Source: Mucilaginibacter corticis (GTDB lineage: Bacteria; Bacteroidota; Bacteroidia; Sphingobacteriales; Sphingobacteriaceae). From it: a DNA stretch of 64,000 nucleotides. How positions within the stretch are numbered: the first letter of the stretch is position 1; the number at the start of each line of letters is the position of its first letter. The position numbers and the translations under genes were made by a program. The DNA is taken from assembly GCF_007558865.1 (NCBI RefSeq), contig NZ_VLPK01000001.1:1550001-1614000 (forward strand). The letters run 5' to 3'. A model generated the notes under the pieces. It did no database searches. It was not told the DNA's origin and was given only the letters and a program-made list of their open reading frames with translations. Shown one piece after another: positions 23,649 to 31,331 of the stretch.

Positions 23649-23686
23649 ATTTTAGTATTTTTGATTAAGCTTACTAAATTTTCCCC

Positions 23687-24418
23687 ATGGAATTTGACAT
23701 TATTAAAGCGACGGAAACAGATATAGAACCGCACAGGCGTTTGTTTCTTGCAGAAACCAAGTTTCAGTTTATTTACAACAAATGCCATGGTGCGGGCTGG
23801 GTTGATAATTACCTGTTTGAATTTGAGGAACGCGCCATTGGATATGGATCGGTGTGGGGGAAAGATAAGCGGGAGGACAGGGATACGGTATGCGAGTTCT
23901 ATTTAGAGCAACCTTTTAGAAAATACGCCGGGCAGCTATTCAAGCAATTTGTAAAGGCATCGGGAGCCGGTTTTGTGGAGTGCCAAACCAATGATGTTTT
24001 GTTGGCAGGGATGGCATTCGAGTCGGCTAAAAATATTAATGCCGAGGCCATTTTGTTTGAAACTGCTTTTGATACAGACTTTGCGATTGACGGCGCACAT
24101 TTTATAAAAGAGAAAAATGCTGACGAGTGGGATGCCTACAGCATACAGAAATACGGGGAAGTTGTAGCTACGGGTGGTTTTGTATGGAACTATAATTTCC
24201 CTTATATCGATATCTATTATGAGGTAAAAGAAAACTTCAGAAAGCAAGGATACGGCGCCCTGATCATGCAGGAACTTAAACGGGAGGCCTACCGGCTAAA
24301 TAGGATACCTGCCGCACGGTGCAATGTAAAAAATGAGGCATCAAAAGCGCTTTTGTTAAAAGCGGGCATGCGGGTGTGCGGGTATTACCTATCTGGTTAT
24401 CTTGTGATGAAAACGTGA
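23687..24418 (+). CDS. GNAT family N-acetyltransferase
   Basis: A 243-residue protein with the GNAT fold in the C-terminal half: acceptor strand VATGGFVWNYNFPYIDIYYEV, the acetyl-CoA pyrophosphate loop ENFRKQGYGALIMQEL (R/Q-x-x-G-x-G/A type, about residue 185) and NVKNEASKALLLKAGMRVCGYYLSGYL. The N-terminal half is a diverged partner domain. Substrate unknown. It is the last apparently core gene before the accessory island. Confidence 0.8.
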   Translation: MEFDIIKATETDIEPHRRLFLAETKFQFIYNKCHGAGWVDNYLFEFEERAIGYGSVWGKDKREDRDTVCEFYLEQPFRKYAGQLFKQFVKASGAGFVECQTNDVLLAGMAFESAKNINAEAILFETAFDTDFAIDGAHFIKEKNADEWDAYSIQKYGEVVATGGFVWNYNFPYIDIYYEVKENFRKQGYGALIMQELKREAYRLNRIPAARCNVKNEASKALLLKAGMRVCGYYLSGYLVMKT

Positions 24419-24468
24419 ACCCTTATATCCCGTGGAGGGTATGGCAATTAAAAGGGAAGCATGCCTAA

Positions 24469-25001
24469 CAGATTGATAAGATCTTTTTAGAAGATCCGCG
24501 TAACCGAATTACGCATGCAGCGGCTGAATTTAAAAAGCGCTATCCAATGGATCAGGTTCCGGTTTATTCATTGGGGGCGATAGAACATCGATTAAGGAAG
24601 ACACCAAGAAGGAAAAGGGAGAAAATTATTTTACCGATATCATGTCGGCCTTAAAAGAATACCGTCCGGTTTTGCGAATTCAATCGGTTAATCCAAGCGT
24701 TGTCCAGTCAGGTAATTTTATAAATGAGATATATGGCGGCTTATCAGCAAGCGGTATATCGATAGGCATCAGCGAAATATTTAAAAAATCTATTTATGAT
24801 TACCAGTATACCCAGGAGGCTAGTGATGGAACAATTTTTAAGTCCGTTAAGAAGCATCCAGTTACCAAAGTACCATACCAGGAGTTTGGCCACGCGTCTG
24901 ACTGTAAGCGTTACCTAATTACGCACAACTTTGCCAATGAGTATGCCGCCTTCATCAACAAGAAAAAAGGATTAGGAATCAGGGCGCTGAGTGGGGTGTA
25001 G
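24469..25001 (+). pseudogene. Broken phage terminase large subunit (C-terminal nuclease part)
   Basis: Two overlapping frames read as one protein if a single-base slip near 24575 is corrected: the first gives IDKIFLEDPRNRITHAAAEF..VPVYSLG, the second GDRTSIKEDTKKEKGENYFT, then NPSVVQSGNFINEIYGG, a KSIYDYQY block, DGTIFKSVKK and YQEFGHASDCKRYLIT. The order (NP-x-V / F-N-x-I / D-Y / DGT-K / GH-x-SD-x-x-Y) is that of the C-terminus of phage terminase large subunits. The N-terminal ATPase part is absent and no other phage gene is present, so this is a prophage relic. An ATG at 24642 opens a 119-aa frame that may be annotated as hypothetical. Family call by eye only. Confidence 0.5.
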
Positions 25002-25013
25002 TAAGGTATGAAC

Positions 25014-25625
25014 CTACTCCTGCGTCTGAACTAATACATTTATAAGTTTTTGAGAATGGTCAATATCGATATAAAATCTCTTTCGGCCTGGTTGCTTATT
25101 ATCGCTTGACATACCAATCAATGATGAATCGATAACTGTAAAATTTGATTGTAAATAACCAAGCAATTGCATTCCGTAATTTTGTGTTTCCTGGCTATTT
25201 GACGTAATTATCGTTACACCAACCTTGTAATCAGGCGCGATAATAGATTTCAAATAATCTTTATCCGCTTGATTTAAGGTTCGTGGAGGTAATTCATTGG
25301 TACTGTAGTTATACTGATTTACGGTACCGCCGCTCTGCCCAACTGATAAATTGCCATGGTTAACTATTCCACTTTGGCCATATTTGTCGTTATTTTCGCT
25401 CATTTTTATTTTAGTTTTTTTGGGTTTGGTATGATGGTTTACAGTTTTATCGCCTTGTATATAGTCACCTTTAACTACAATTTTAGATTTACCTGTATCG
25501 GTTTTTGGCGTTGAATGGGTCGATTCCACCTTTTTTATAGCTTCCCCATAATAATTCCATCCGAAACCGAAAATAATGGCAAGGGCACTGCATAACGGCG
25601 CGCCATACATACAAATAGTCTTCAT
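25014..25625 (-). CDS. Hypothetical membrane-anchored protein (203 aa)
   Basis: Not recognised. One N-terminal hydrophobic helix (MYGAPLCSALAIIFGFGWNYYG) anchors a soluble domain. A linker carries glycine-rich repeated strands (VVKGDYIQGDKTVNHH, GIVNHGNLSVGQSGGTVNQYNY), a pattern seen in several phage- or defence-associated proteins of this phylum. The C-terminal 90 residues look like an alpha/beta domain (YKVGVTIITSNSQETQNYGMQLLGYLQSNFTVID). The ATG at 25625 is preferred over TTG at 25643. It converges on the terminase relic with 12 nt between and belongs to the accessory island. Confidence 0.6.
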   Translation of the reverse strand: MKTICMYGAPLCSALAIIFGFGWNYYGEAIKKVESTHSTPKTDTGKSKIVVKGDYIQGDKTVNHHTKPKKTKIKMSENNDKYGQSGIVNHGNLSVGQSGGTVNQYNYSTNELPPRTLNQADKDYLKSIIAPDYKVGVTIITSNSQETQNYGMQLLGYLQSNFTVIDSSLIGMSSDNKQPGRKRFYIDIDHSQKLINVLVQTQE

Positions 25626-25676
25626 TAATTGTAAGTTTTCCAAGTTTTCTCAATTAGACATTTAATAACAATTGAC

Positions 25677-25903
25677 TTACCCTGCCTCATCAATCTTTGT
25701 CATTAACCCTTCATAAGTATCAGTTACACCAATACCGGATTGGTAAGAACAGCCCCCGCATTAAAAAATATATTGCATGGGTTCAACCTGTCGCTTGATG
25801 GATCCTTTTCTATGATGTGAGTAATGTTGTTTATATTGATTACGCTACGCTGTTGAAGGTTACCATTGTCCTTCAGCGTTATTACTTCAATCCATCCTTT
25901 CAT
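25677..25903 (-). pseudogene. Small conserved ORF with probable frameshift
   Basis: On the minus strand a frame from ATG at 25903 reads MKGWIEVITLKDNGN..SVININNITHII and NAGAVLTNP, then stops at 25724 (59 aa). A +1 shift near 25735 would continue as SGIGVTDTYEGLMTKIDEAG to 25677. The pattern VNIxNITHI..FNxGxVLT..V.(D/E)(T/S)YEGL resembles a small Bacteroidota protein of unknown function that ends in such a segment. Without reads the frameshift cannot be told from a natural end. Confidence 0.4.
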
Positions 25904-25945
25904 AGTTTGTTTATTTGGTTAAATCTACAACTAATATGATATTAT

Positions 25946-26004
25946 AAAAAGTATAAAATATTTTACTTTTTATTTGTTTAAAAGTATAATATTATTTACC
26001 TTTA
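25946..26004 (+). promoter_or_regulatory. Putative hicAB promoter/operator
   Basis: AT-rich region with an inverted repeat AAAAAGTA (25946-25953) / TACTTTTT (25964-25971), a second direct copy AAAAGTATAA at 25980-25989, and a -7-like TACCTTTA at 25997-26004. HicB antitoxins usually bind such repeats to repress their own operon. Confidence 0.5.
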
Positions 26005-26025
26005 TGCCAATAAACGAAGGAGGTA

Positions 26026-26211
26026 ATGAAATCATCAGAACTACTAAGATTAATAAAACAAGCCGGTTGGGTAGAGGTAAGACAAAGCGGAAGCCATATC
26101 ATACTCAGGCATCCCAACCATAAAGAAAACCTGATTTATCCGAGCCATGGCTCAAAAGAGATAAGCACAGGATTAGCAAACAAGCTTAAAAAACAGGCGG
26201 GGCTCAAATAG
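26026..26211 (+). CDS. hicA: HicA family mRNA interferase toxin
   Basis: A 61-residue toxin with a double-stranded RNA-binding-like fold. KSSELLRLIKQAGWVEVRQSGSHIILRHP contains the conserved glycine-serine and the catalytic histidine (G-S-H), followed by the strand LIYPSHGSKEISTGLANKLKKQAGL, normal for HicA. It cleaves mRNA when free of HicB. A strong GGAGG 3-7 nt before the ATG stands out in a genome that mostly lacks such sites. A 6-bp hairpin (GGGGCT / AGCCCC) spans the stop codon. Confidence 0.88.
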   Translation: MKSSELLRLIKQAGWVEVRQSGSHIILRHPNHKENLIYPSHGSKEISTGLANKLKKQAGLK

Positions 26212-26265
26212 CCCCACCTTTAAAATATTTAAATAACATAAATTTTAATCTACGTACACCACCAC

Positions 26266-26655
26266 ATGAATACTTTAAAATTTACAGTAGCAAAAACATC
26301 AACAGGATTTGATGCTTACTACGAAAAGAATGGAACTATTGTCGCTATAACTACGGGTGAAACGATAGCCGAATTAAAAAACAACGCTTTGGAGGCTTAC
26401 AATTTATACGCTGAGGAAGCCGCAATTAAGTTAACCACGATGGATAAAATATCCTTCGAATTTGATTTACCTTCTTTCTTTGAATATTACCCAGTGATCA
26501 GTGCCCGGGCATTAAGTGCCAGGGTAGGGATCAACAACAGCTTATTATCGCAATATGTAACGGGCGTTAAAAAACCATCTCCTAAACAGGTTCAAAGGAT
26601 ATTAACTGAAGTGAAGAATATTGGCAAAGAGTTGAGTGAATTGGAATTGGTGTGA
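26266..26655 (+). CDS. hicB: HicB family antitoxin with C-terminal HTH
   Basis: A 129-residue antitoxin. The N-terminal HicB partial-RNase-H fold (LKFTVAKTSTGFDAYYEKNGTIVAITTGETIAELKNNALEAYNLY) binds and inhibits HicA. The C-terminal helix-turn-helix (SARALSARVGINNSLLSQYVTGVKKPSPKQVQRIL) makes it a DNA-binding autorepressor. It follows hicA after 54 nt, in the usual toxin-first order. Its target is probably the repeat region at 25946-26004. Confidence 0.85.
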   Translation: MNTLKFTVAKTSTGFDAYYEKNGTIVAITTGETIAELKNNALEAYNLYAEEAAIKLTTMDKISFEFDLPSFFEYYPVISARALSARVGINNSLLSQYVTGVKKPSPKQVQRILTEVKNIGKELSELELV

Positions 26656-26678
26656 TAGCCGCTATCTCATGAGTTTGT

Positions 26679-26819
26679 TGTCATTTCGATAGAGCCGTGT
26701 GGGCAGCGGGAGGCCGTGAAAGAGAAATCTTATACGGGACAAGGGGCGAAAATGCATGGCGTAGAAGATTTCTCACTCGTTCCCTACCCACCGGCAGGCG
26801 GGCTCGTATCGAAATGACA
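26679..26819. repeat. Long inverted repeat family A, copy 3
   Basis: TGTCATTTCGATA and GAGAAATCTTATA mirror GAAGATTTCTCACTCG and TATCGAAATGACA, with a GC-richer insertion in each arm that makes this copy longer (141 bp). It lies directly behind hicB at the right edge of the accessory island. Confidence 0.75.
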
Positions 26820-26862
26820 TCGTAGTTTAATTGTCTCAAATCTGAAGGAAATTCTATAACGC

Positions 26863-26896
26863 AAAAAAGCCTTCCCGAGAACGGGAAGGCTTTTTT
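26863..26896. terminator. Bidirectional terminator between hicB side and csp gene
   Basis: A 15-bp stem (AAAAAAGCCTTCCCG / CGGGAAGGCTTTTTT) with a 4-nt loop, A-run on one side and T-run on the other. It serves the convergent cold-shock gene and transcripts arriving from the left. Confidence 0.88.
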
Positions 26897-26918
26897 GTTA
26901 CGATTAATAAATATAGTT

Positions 26919-27107
26919 TTAAGCTAATTTTACATTTACCGCATTAAGGCCTTTTTTGCCTTGTTGTGCTTCGTAAGTAACTTCGTCGTTTTCGCGAATT
27001 TTGTCAATCAGACCTGATACGTGCACAAAGATCTCTTCGCCGCTATCAGATTTGATAAAGCCGAAGCCTTTAGAGTCATTAAAAAATTTTACTGTTCCTG
27101 TTTGCAT
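26919..27107 (-). CDS. Cold-shock protein (CspA family)
   Basis: A 62-residue OB-fold RNA chaperone that binds single-stranded nucleic acids. RNP1 is KGFGFIKSD and RNP2 is EEIFVHVSGL. The protein begins MQTGTVKFFND, typical of the family. Single gene with a strong terminator behind it. A -7-like TACCTTGC lies about 30 nt upstream. Confidence 0.93.
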   Translation of the reverse strand: MQTGTVKFFNDSKGFGFIKSDSGEEIFVHVSGLIDKIRENDEVTYEAQQGKKGLNAVNVKLA

Positions 27108-27160
27108 TATAATTGATTTTAAAAGTTATTGCAAGGTAGTAAAATATTTAATAACCAACA

Positions 27161-27592
27161 CTATACCCGTAATTTCGATGTTTTTTTATGTTTTGGCGTA
27201 AATTCTATGCCGTTATTGATGATTTTCAGGGCGCTGATAAATGCCATTTTATCGGGTGGCGAGATCACCACACTGTCGTACCTGTTGTAAAAAATCTCTA
27301 TCCTGTCTCCCGATAAAGCCGGGGCGCTAAGCATGGAGTTTGTTTCAACGATAGATTTAATTGACAGGATATCAATATCTGTATTGTAGAAAAAACCACA
27401 GTGAACGTTAAGTATATTACCCGTTATACTATAGCGGGTGGTGGCTATCATATGTGTAATAAAGCTTACTACCAGCAAGTTAACCATTAATGCTACCCAA
27501 AGCTGGTTGATGATGTAGTATACACACAAGCCAACAATTAAACCGCTTACCAGGGCCCACATGCCCGGCGATATTTTTGATCTGTAAACCAT
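27161..27592 (-). CDS. Membrane protein with PH-like domain
   Basis: About 143 residues from the ATG at 27592 (MVYRSKISPG). Two close hydrophobic helices (WALVSGLIVGLCVYYI and LWVALMVNLLVVSFITHM) are followed by a bacterial PH-like domain (TTRYSITGNILNVHCGFF, DIDILSIKSIVETNSMLSAPALSGDRIEIFY, VVISPPDKMAFISAL). This layout is common for YdbT/DUF304-like proteins. An upstream in-frame start would overlap the preceding gene by 65 nt and is less likely. It starts 1 nt after that gene, so they form one operon. Confidence 0.75.
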   Translation of the reverse strand: MVYRSKISPGMWALVSGLIVGLCVYYIINQLWVALMVNLLVVSFITHMIATTRYSITGNILNVHCGFFYNTDIDILSIKSIVETNSMLSAPALSGDRIEIFYNRYDSVVISPPDKMAFISALKIINNGIEFTPKHKKTSKLRV

Positions 27593-27593
27593 A

Positions 27594-28310
27594 TCAGGCA
27601 GCGTCTGATATATATTTAACCAGGCAGCGTTTAGCCACAGGCAGCAAAGTTTGCTCAAGCGGGAAGCTAAGGTCGGTATGCAAATAGTACACTGCCGGGT
27701 TGGGCAGATGCTTGTTTTTTTTGATCAGGTGCAGCTTTATAGCCTCGGGCGTATTGGTAAGGCTTTGCTCATAAGTATCTATCAGCCGGATGTTTATGCC
27801 CCGGTACTTATCATTCTTGTCCTCAAAAATGGTGAAATGATATTCATATAAATGATTGGTGGTTTCCTTACCGTTGCGTAACGAAAAGTAGCCGTCGTAA
27901 GGCACTAAAGGCATAATACCCACCGGGTCGATATTCAGGCGGCTCTCCACAAAATCATAGATCTCTTTACCGGTTTGTATAGCGGGATCCATTTTGTACA
28001 GGGCATAGGCAATGATCTGCTCTATCTCCTGCATGGTACTGTCGTCCTCTACAATTTTTTGATAGGTAAGTTTTACCGCTGCAATATCGGCCTTGGTTAA
28101 ACGTTGCGGGAAAGCGTTTTGCAGCGTGGTTTTGTTTTGCTTAAAATACAGCAGGTTATTGTAATGGAACACCAGGTCGCTCAGGTTTGGGTATAGCCTG
28201 CGCTTATCAAAATGCCGGTTTATTTCCTGCAGATAAGCCAATAAAACGTACTTTTTATATTCAAAATCTATCGAACCTTCTATAAACCAGTCAATACCCA
28301 GTGTTTTCAT
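27594..28310 (-). CDS. Conserved hypothetical protein (238 aa)
   Basis: A soluble 238-residue protein without recognised domain. The opening MKTLGIDWFIEGSIDFEYKKYVLLAYLQEINRHFDKRRLYPNLSDL with the later KLHLIKKNKHLPNPAVYYLHTDLSFPLEQTLLPVAKRCLVKYI looks like a conserved Bacteroidota family. It is followed by the PH-domain protein on the same strand and is divergent from an RsmI-like methylase gene. Function unknown. Confidence 0.75.
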   Translation of the reverse strand: MKTLGIDWFIEGSIDFEYKKYVLLAYLQEINRHFDKRRLYPNLSDLVFHYNNLLYFKQNKTTLQNAFPQRLTKADIAAVKLTYQKIVEDDSTMQEIEQIIAYALYKMDPAIQTGKEIYDFVESRLNIDPVGIMPLVPYDGYFSLRNGKETTNHLYEYHFTIFEDKNDKYRGINIRLIDTYEQSLTNTPEAIKLHLIKKNKHLPNPAVYYLHTDLSFPLEQTLLPVAKRCLVKYISDAA

Positions 28311-28366
28311 AAATCTATCTCCCTTACATAAGCCTTAAATTAAACAAAAATGAGCAATTTTGCAAC

Positions 28367-29080
28367 ATGCCTAACGGAACCCTTTTTTTAATCCCCGTAC
28401 CGCTTGCAGAGGATGCCGCGGCTAAAACTTTTACGCCATACCTGGTTGATACCATAAACCACATCAACGAATATATTGTAGAGAACGAGAAAACCGCGCG
28501 CCGCTTTTTAAAAGAGGCAGGGCTTAAAACTCCGCAAAGCGAGCTGGTGATCCACGATTATGGTAAGCACGCGCGTGGCGCAAGTATCAAACCCTATTTT
28601 ACAGGCTTACAATCTGGCAAAGATGTTGGGCTGATGAGTGAGGCGGGCTGCCCCGGCATTGCCGACCCGGGCGCAGATATTGTGGCCGAGGCGCACAAGC
28701 GCGGTATAAAGGTAGTGCCGCTGGTAGGGCCCAGCTCTATTTTGCTGGCGCTGATGGCATCGGGCTTTAACGGACAGGGATTTGCGTTCCAGGGTTATTT
28801 GCCGATTGATAAGGCGGATAGGGCCAAACGCATCAGGGAGCTGGAGGGATTGTCTGACAGGCTGAACCAAACGCAGATCTTTATCGAAACGCCTTTTCGT
28901 AATAATCCGTTGTTGGAAGAGATCCTGAAAACCGGGCATCCAAAAACCAAGCTTTGTATTGCTTGCAACTTAACCGCAGCCGACGAATTTGTGCAGACCA
29001 AAACCATCGCCGAGTGGCAAACACAAGTGCCCGATCTGCATAAAAAACCAACCATTTTTATATTATCGCGTTCAATTTAG
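28367..29080 (+). CDS. RsmI-like SAM-dependent methyltransferase (tetrapyrrole methylase fold)
   Basis: A 237-residue member of the tetrapyrrole methylase superfamily, closest by pattern to RsmI, which 2'-O-methylates C1402 of 16S rRNA. It has GTLFLIPVPLAED at the start, VGLMSEAGCPGIADPGADIVAEAH in the middle (the SAM pocket), VGPSSILLALMASGFNGQGFAFQGYLP and a C-terminal KKPTIFIL. The first strands differ from E. coli RsmI, so it may be the Bacteroidota paralogue with another target. Its stop abuts the GTG of the next gene. Confidence 0.8.
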   Translation: MPNGTLFLIPVPLAEDAAAKTFTPYLVDTINHINEYIVENEKTARRFLKEAGLKTPQSELVIHDYGKHARGASIKPYFTGLQSGKDVGLMSEAGCPGIADPGADIVAEAHKRGIKVVPLVGPSSILLALMASGFNGQGFAFQGYLPIDKADRAKRIRELEGLSDRLNQTQIFIETPFRNNPLLEEILKTGHPKTKLCIACNLTAADEFVQTKTIAEWQTQVPDLHKKPTIFILSRSI

Positions 29081-30691
29081 GTGCAACTTGCTGAGCAACA
29101 TACCAGTGTTTTAATAATCGGCGCCGGCCCGTCGGGACTAATCATGGCAGCCCAGTTATTGAGGCATGGCGTACAGCCGGTCATTATTGACAGTAAACAA
29201 GGCCCAACAGATCAGTCGAAAGCATTAGCGGTACAGGCACGTTCGCTGGAGATCTACCGGCAGATGGGTATAGTTGACCGAGCGTTGCAGGGTGGCACAC
29301 AGGCCAATGCCATGGTGCTTAACCAGGATGGTAAAAAAGTATCGCTGCTTTCATTAACAGACGTTGGCAGGCAGCAAACACTTTTTCCATTTGTACACCT
29401 GTACCAGCAAAGCAAAAACGAACGCTTACTGCTTGACTACCTGACCGTAAACTGTTGCCCTGTCTATTGGGATACAACACTGGTATCGTTAACACAAACC
29501 ACGCAACAAGTAGAGGTAGAACTGCGATCAGGAACAGAACCAACAACCCTGACCTGCGATTATGTTGTGGGTGCAGATGGCGCAAGCAGTACGGTACGCA
29601 AGAAATTAAATATCCCCTTTACAGGTGATACCTACGCTAACGAGTTTTTCCTGGCAGACCTGGAACTGAATAACGAAGAGTTAACCGGCACGCAATTAGA
29701 GTTATATTGGGGCAAGGCGGGTATGTCGGCATTTTTTCCGTTGCCCGAGCGTAATAGCTATCGTGTAATTGGTAATCTCCCAAAGGCAAGCGAAGGAAAG
29801 ACGGATCTGCAGCTTGCAGAGATGCTGCCGCATTTAAATACTCTTACAGGCATGGATATTAAAGTGGTTCATGAAAATTGGTTCTCTACGTATAAACTGC
29901 ACCACCGTATGGCCGATAAATTTAGGCTACAGCGATGTTTTTTGGTGGGCGATGCAGCACATATCCACTCGCCGGTTGGCGGGCAGGGTATGAACACCGG
30001 CCTGCAGGATGCTTACAATTTAGCATGGAAACTGGCAGGAGTAGTAAATGGGCAGTTAAAGGAAACCGTACTGAACAGCTACGCTGCCGAACGCATGCCT
30101 GTGGCCAAAACCCTGCTTGATACTACCGACAGGCTTTTTAGGTTCATCATATCAACCAATTGGTTCATGGTGTTTTTTAGAAAATGGATCATGTCGAACG
30201 CATCGCGATTGATCTGGAAAAGTGAGGGTTTCCGCGCGGCATTTTTTAAGCGGTTGTCGCAGATCGGTATCTCTTATCGCGACAGCATTATAAACCTGAA
30301 CTTAAGCAACGCTAAAAACATTAAAGCCGGCGACCGCCTACCATACCTTAAAGTTTTTGATGAAAAGAAACAGGAAGAAACCGACCTGCATGAATGGTGC
30401 AGCAAGCCCGGTTTTACGTTGATTGTATTAGGTAAACTACAGGAGTTTGATTTGTTTACATTGGCCAAATGGATCACACAGAATTATACAACGGGCCTCA
30501 ACTTTTTCTACCTGCCGCCGTCTGAAAAGAATGAGTCCGTTTTTGAAGCCTTCGAGATCAGCGAAGGGCGAAAGAAAGCGCTGATCATCCGTCCTGATCT
30601 GCACATTGGTTTTATTAACGATGTGGTTGATATAGAGATGATGGACAATTACCTGGTTAATGTGCTGGGCCTTAACAAAGCCGTTTCATAA
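29081..30691 (+). CDS. FAD-dependent aromatic monooxygenase-like protein
   Basis: A 536-residue class A flavin monooxygenase of the UbiH/PheA/TfdB type. FAD-binding GxGxxG is VLIIGAGPSGLIMAAQLL (about residue 10), the second contact is DYVVGADGASSTVRKKL, and the third is FLVGDAAHIHSPVGGQGMNTGLQDAYNL. Residues ~430-536 form a thioredoxin-like dimerisation domain as in phenol hydroxylases. It starts with GTG directly after the methylase stop (no gap), so the two are coupled. Such enzymes hydroxylate aromatic rings with NAD(P)H; the substrate is unknown. An intradiol dioxygenase lies nearby on the other strand. Confidence 0.85.
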   Translation: MQLAEQHTSVLIIGAGPSGLIMAAQLLRHGVQPVIIDSKQGPTDQSKALAVQARSLEIYRQMGIVDRALQGGTQANAMVLNQDGKKVSLLSLTDVGRQQTLFPFVHLYQQSKNERLLLDYLTVNCCPVYWDTTLVSLTQTTQQVEVELRSGTEPTTLTCDYVVGADGASSTVRKKLNIPFTGDTYANEFFLADLELNNEELTGTQLELYWGKAGMSAFFPLPERNSYRVIGNLPKASEGKTDLQLAEMLPHLNTLTGMDIKVVHENWFSTYKLHHRMADKFRLQRCFLVGDAAHIHSPVGGQGMNTGLQDAYNLAWKLAGVVNGQLKETVLNSYAAERMPVAKTLLDTTDRLFRFIISTNWFMVFFRKWIMSNASRLIWKSEGFRAAFFKRLSQIGISYRDSIINLNLSNAKNIKAGDRLPYLKVFDEKKQEETDLHEWCSKPGFTLIVLGKLQEFDLFTLAKWITQNYTTGLNFFYLPPSEKNESVFEAFEISEGRKKALIIRPDLHIGFINDVVDIEMMDNYLVNVLGLNKAVS

Positions 30692-30770
30692 AAAAACGCC
30701 GTGGTAAAACCACGACGCTCCAAATCAAAATATCCGCACAACTCCGTTTTGATTTGCTCTTAGGGGTATT

Positions 30771-31319
30771 TTAATTATTATTAGTATGTATCGGCACGTA
30801 AGTGTTGTGCGTAGATTGGTCTATGATATGAAATTCAACTATCGAAAGATTAGGCTGCAGCTTTAGCACAAATGTTTCCGCTGTTTCGCTTAATGCAACA
30901 TCACCCTTTGCCAGTATCATATACTCGCCAACAATGTCACATAGCGTCAAAGTATCGGTACAATAATTAATGGCCAGCTTGTGGGCATCCCTGTCGGTCA
31001 GGTCTGATTGGATAAGCTCGAACTTAGCCACATCAAACGCTATGGCGTCGCCCAGGTTATCAACCAAGTCAGGCATGCGCTTATTTAGCTCTTCAATAAA
31101 ATAAGCGGCAGCAAAGCTGATCTTATAATGTAAAGAGTTTGCCCTGCCGTCGTTTGCCTTTAGTTCGGTAAAGGTTTTAAACTTACCTTCCATATTATAA
31201 GTCTGCGATTTTAGCTTAAACTCATCATACGTAGCCTGGAAAACATTACGCTCAAACGTACTTGTCGATGATGCGTCTATCACTTGTTTATAAACCAGTT
31301 TTATCAGTGCGCGTCCCAT
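30771..31319 (-). CDS. Hypothetical protein downstream of intradiol dioxygenase (182 aa)
   Basis: Not recognised. Soluble 182-residue protein without signal peptide, ending in a TNNN tail. Mostly mixed helix and strand (FKLKSQTYNMEGKFKTFTELKANDGRANSLHYKISFAAAYFIEELN). It follows the dioxygenase gene by 12 nt and is probably co-transcribed. The convergent gap to the monooxygenase (30692-30770) holds a short hairpin (CGTGGT / ACCACG). Confidence 0.65.
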   Translation of the reverse strand: MGRALIKLVYKQVIDASSTSTFERNVFQATYDEFKLKSQTYNMEGKFKTFTELKANDGRANSLHYKISFAAAYFIEELNKRMPDLVDNLGDAIAFDVAKFELIQSDLTDRDAHKLAINYCTDTLTLCDIVGEYMILAKGDVALSETAETFVLKLQPNLSIVEFHIIDQSTHNTYVPIHTNNN

Positions 31320-31331
31320 TGTGATAATAAT

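Noticed and set aside
27593..27658. Upstream extension of the PH-like membrane protein
   Set aside because: It would overlap the preceding gene by 65 nt; the ATG at 27592 fits 1 nt after its stop.
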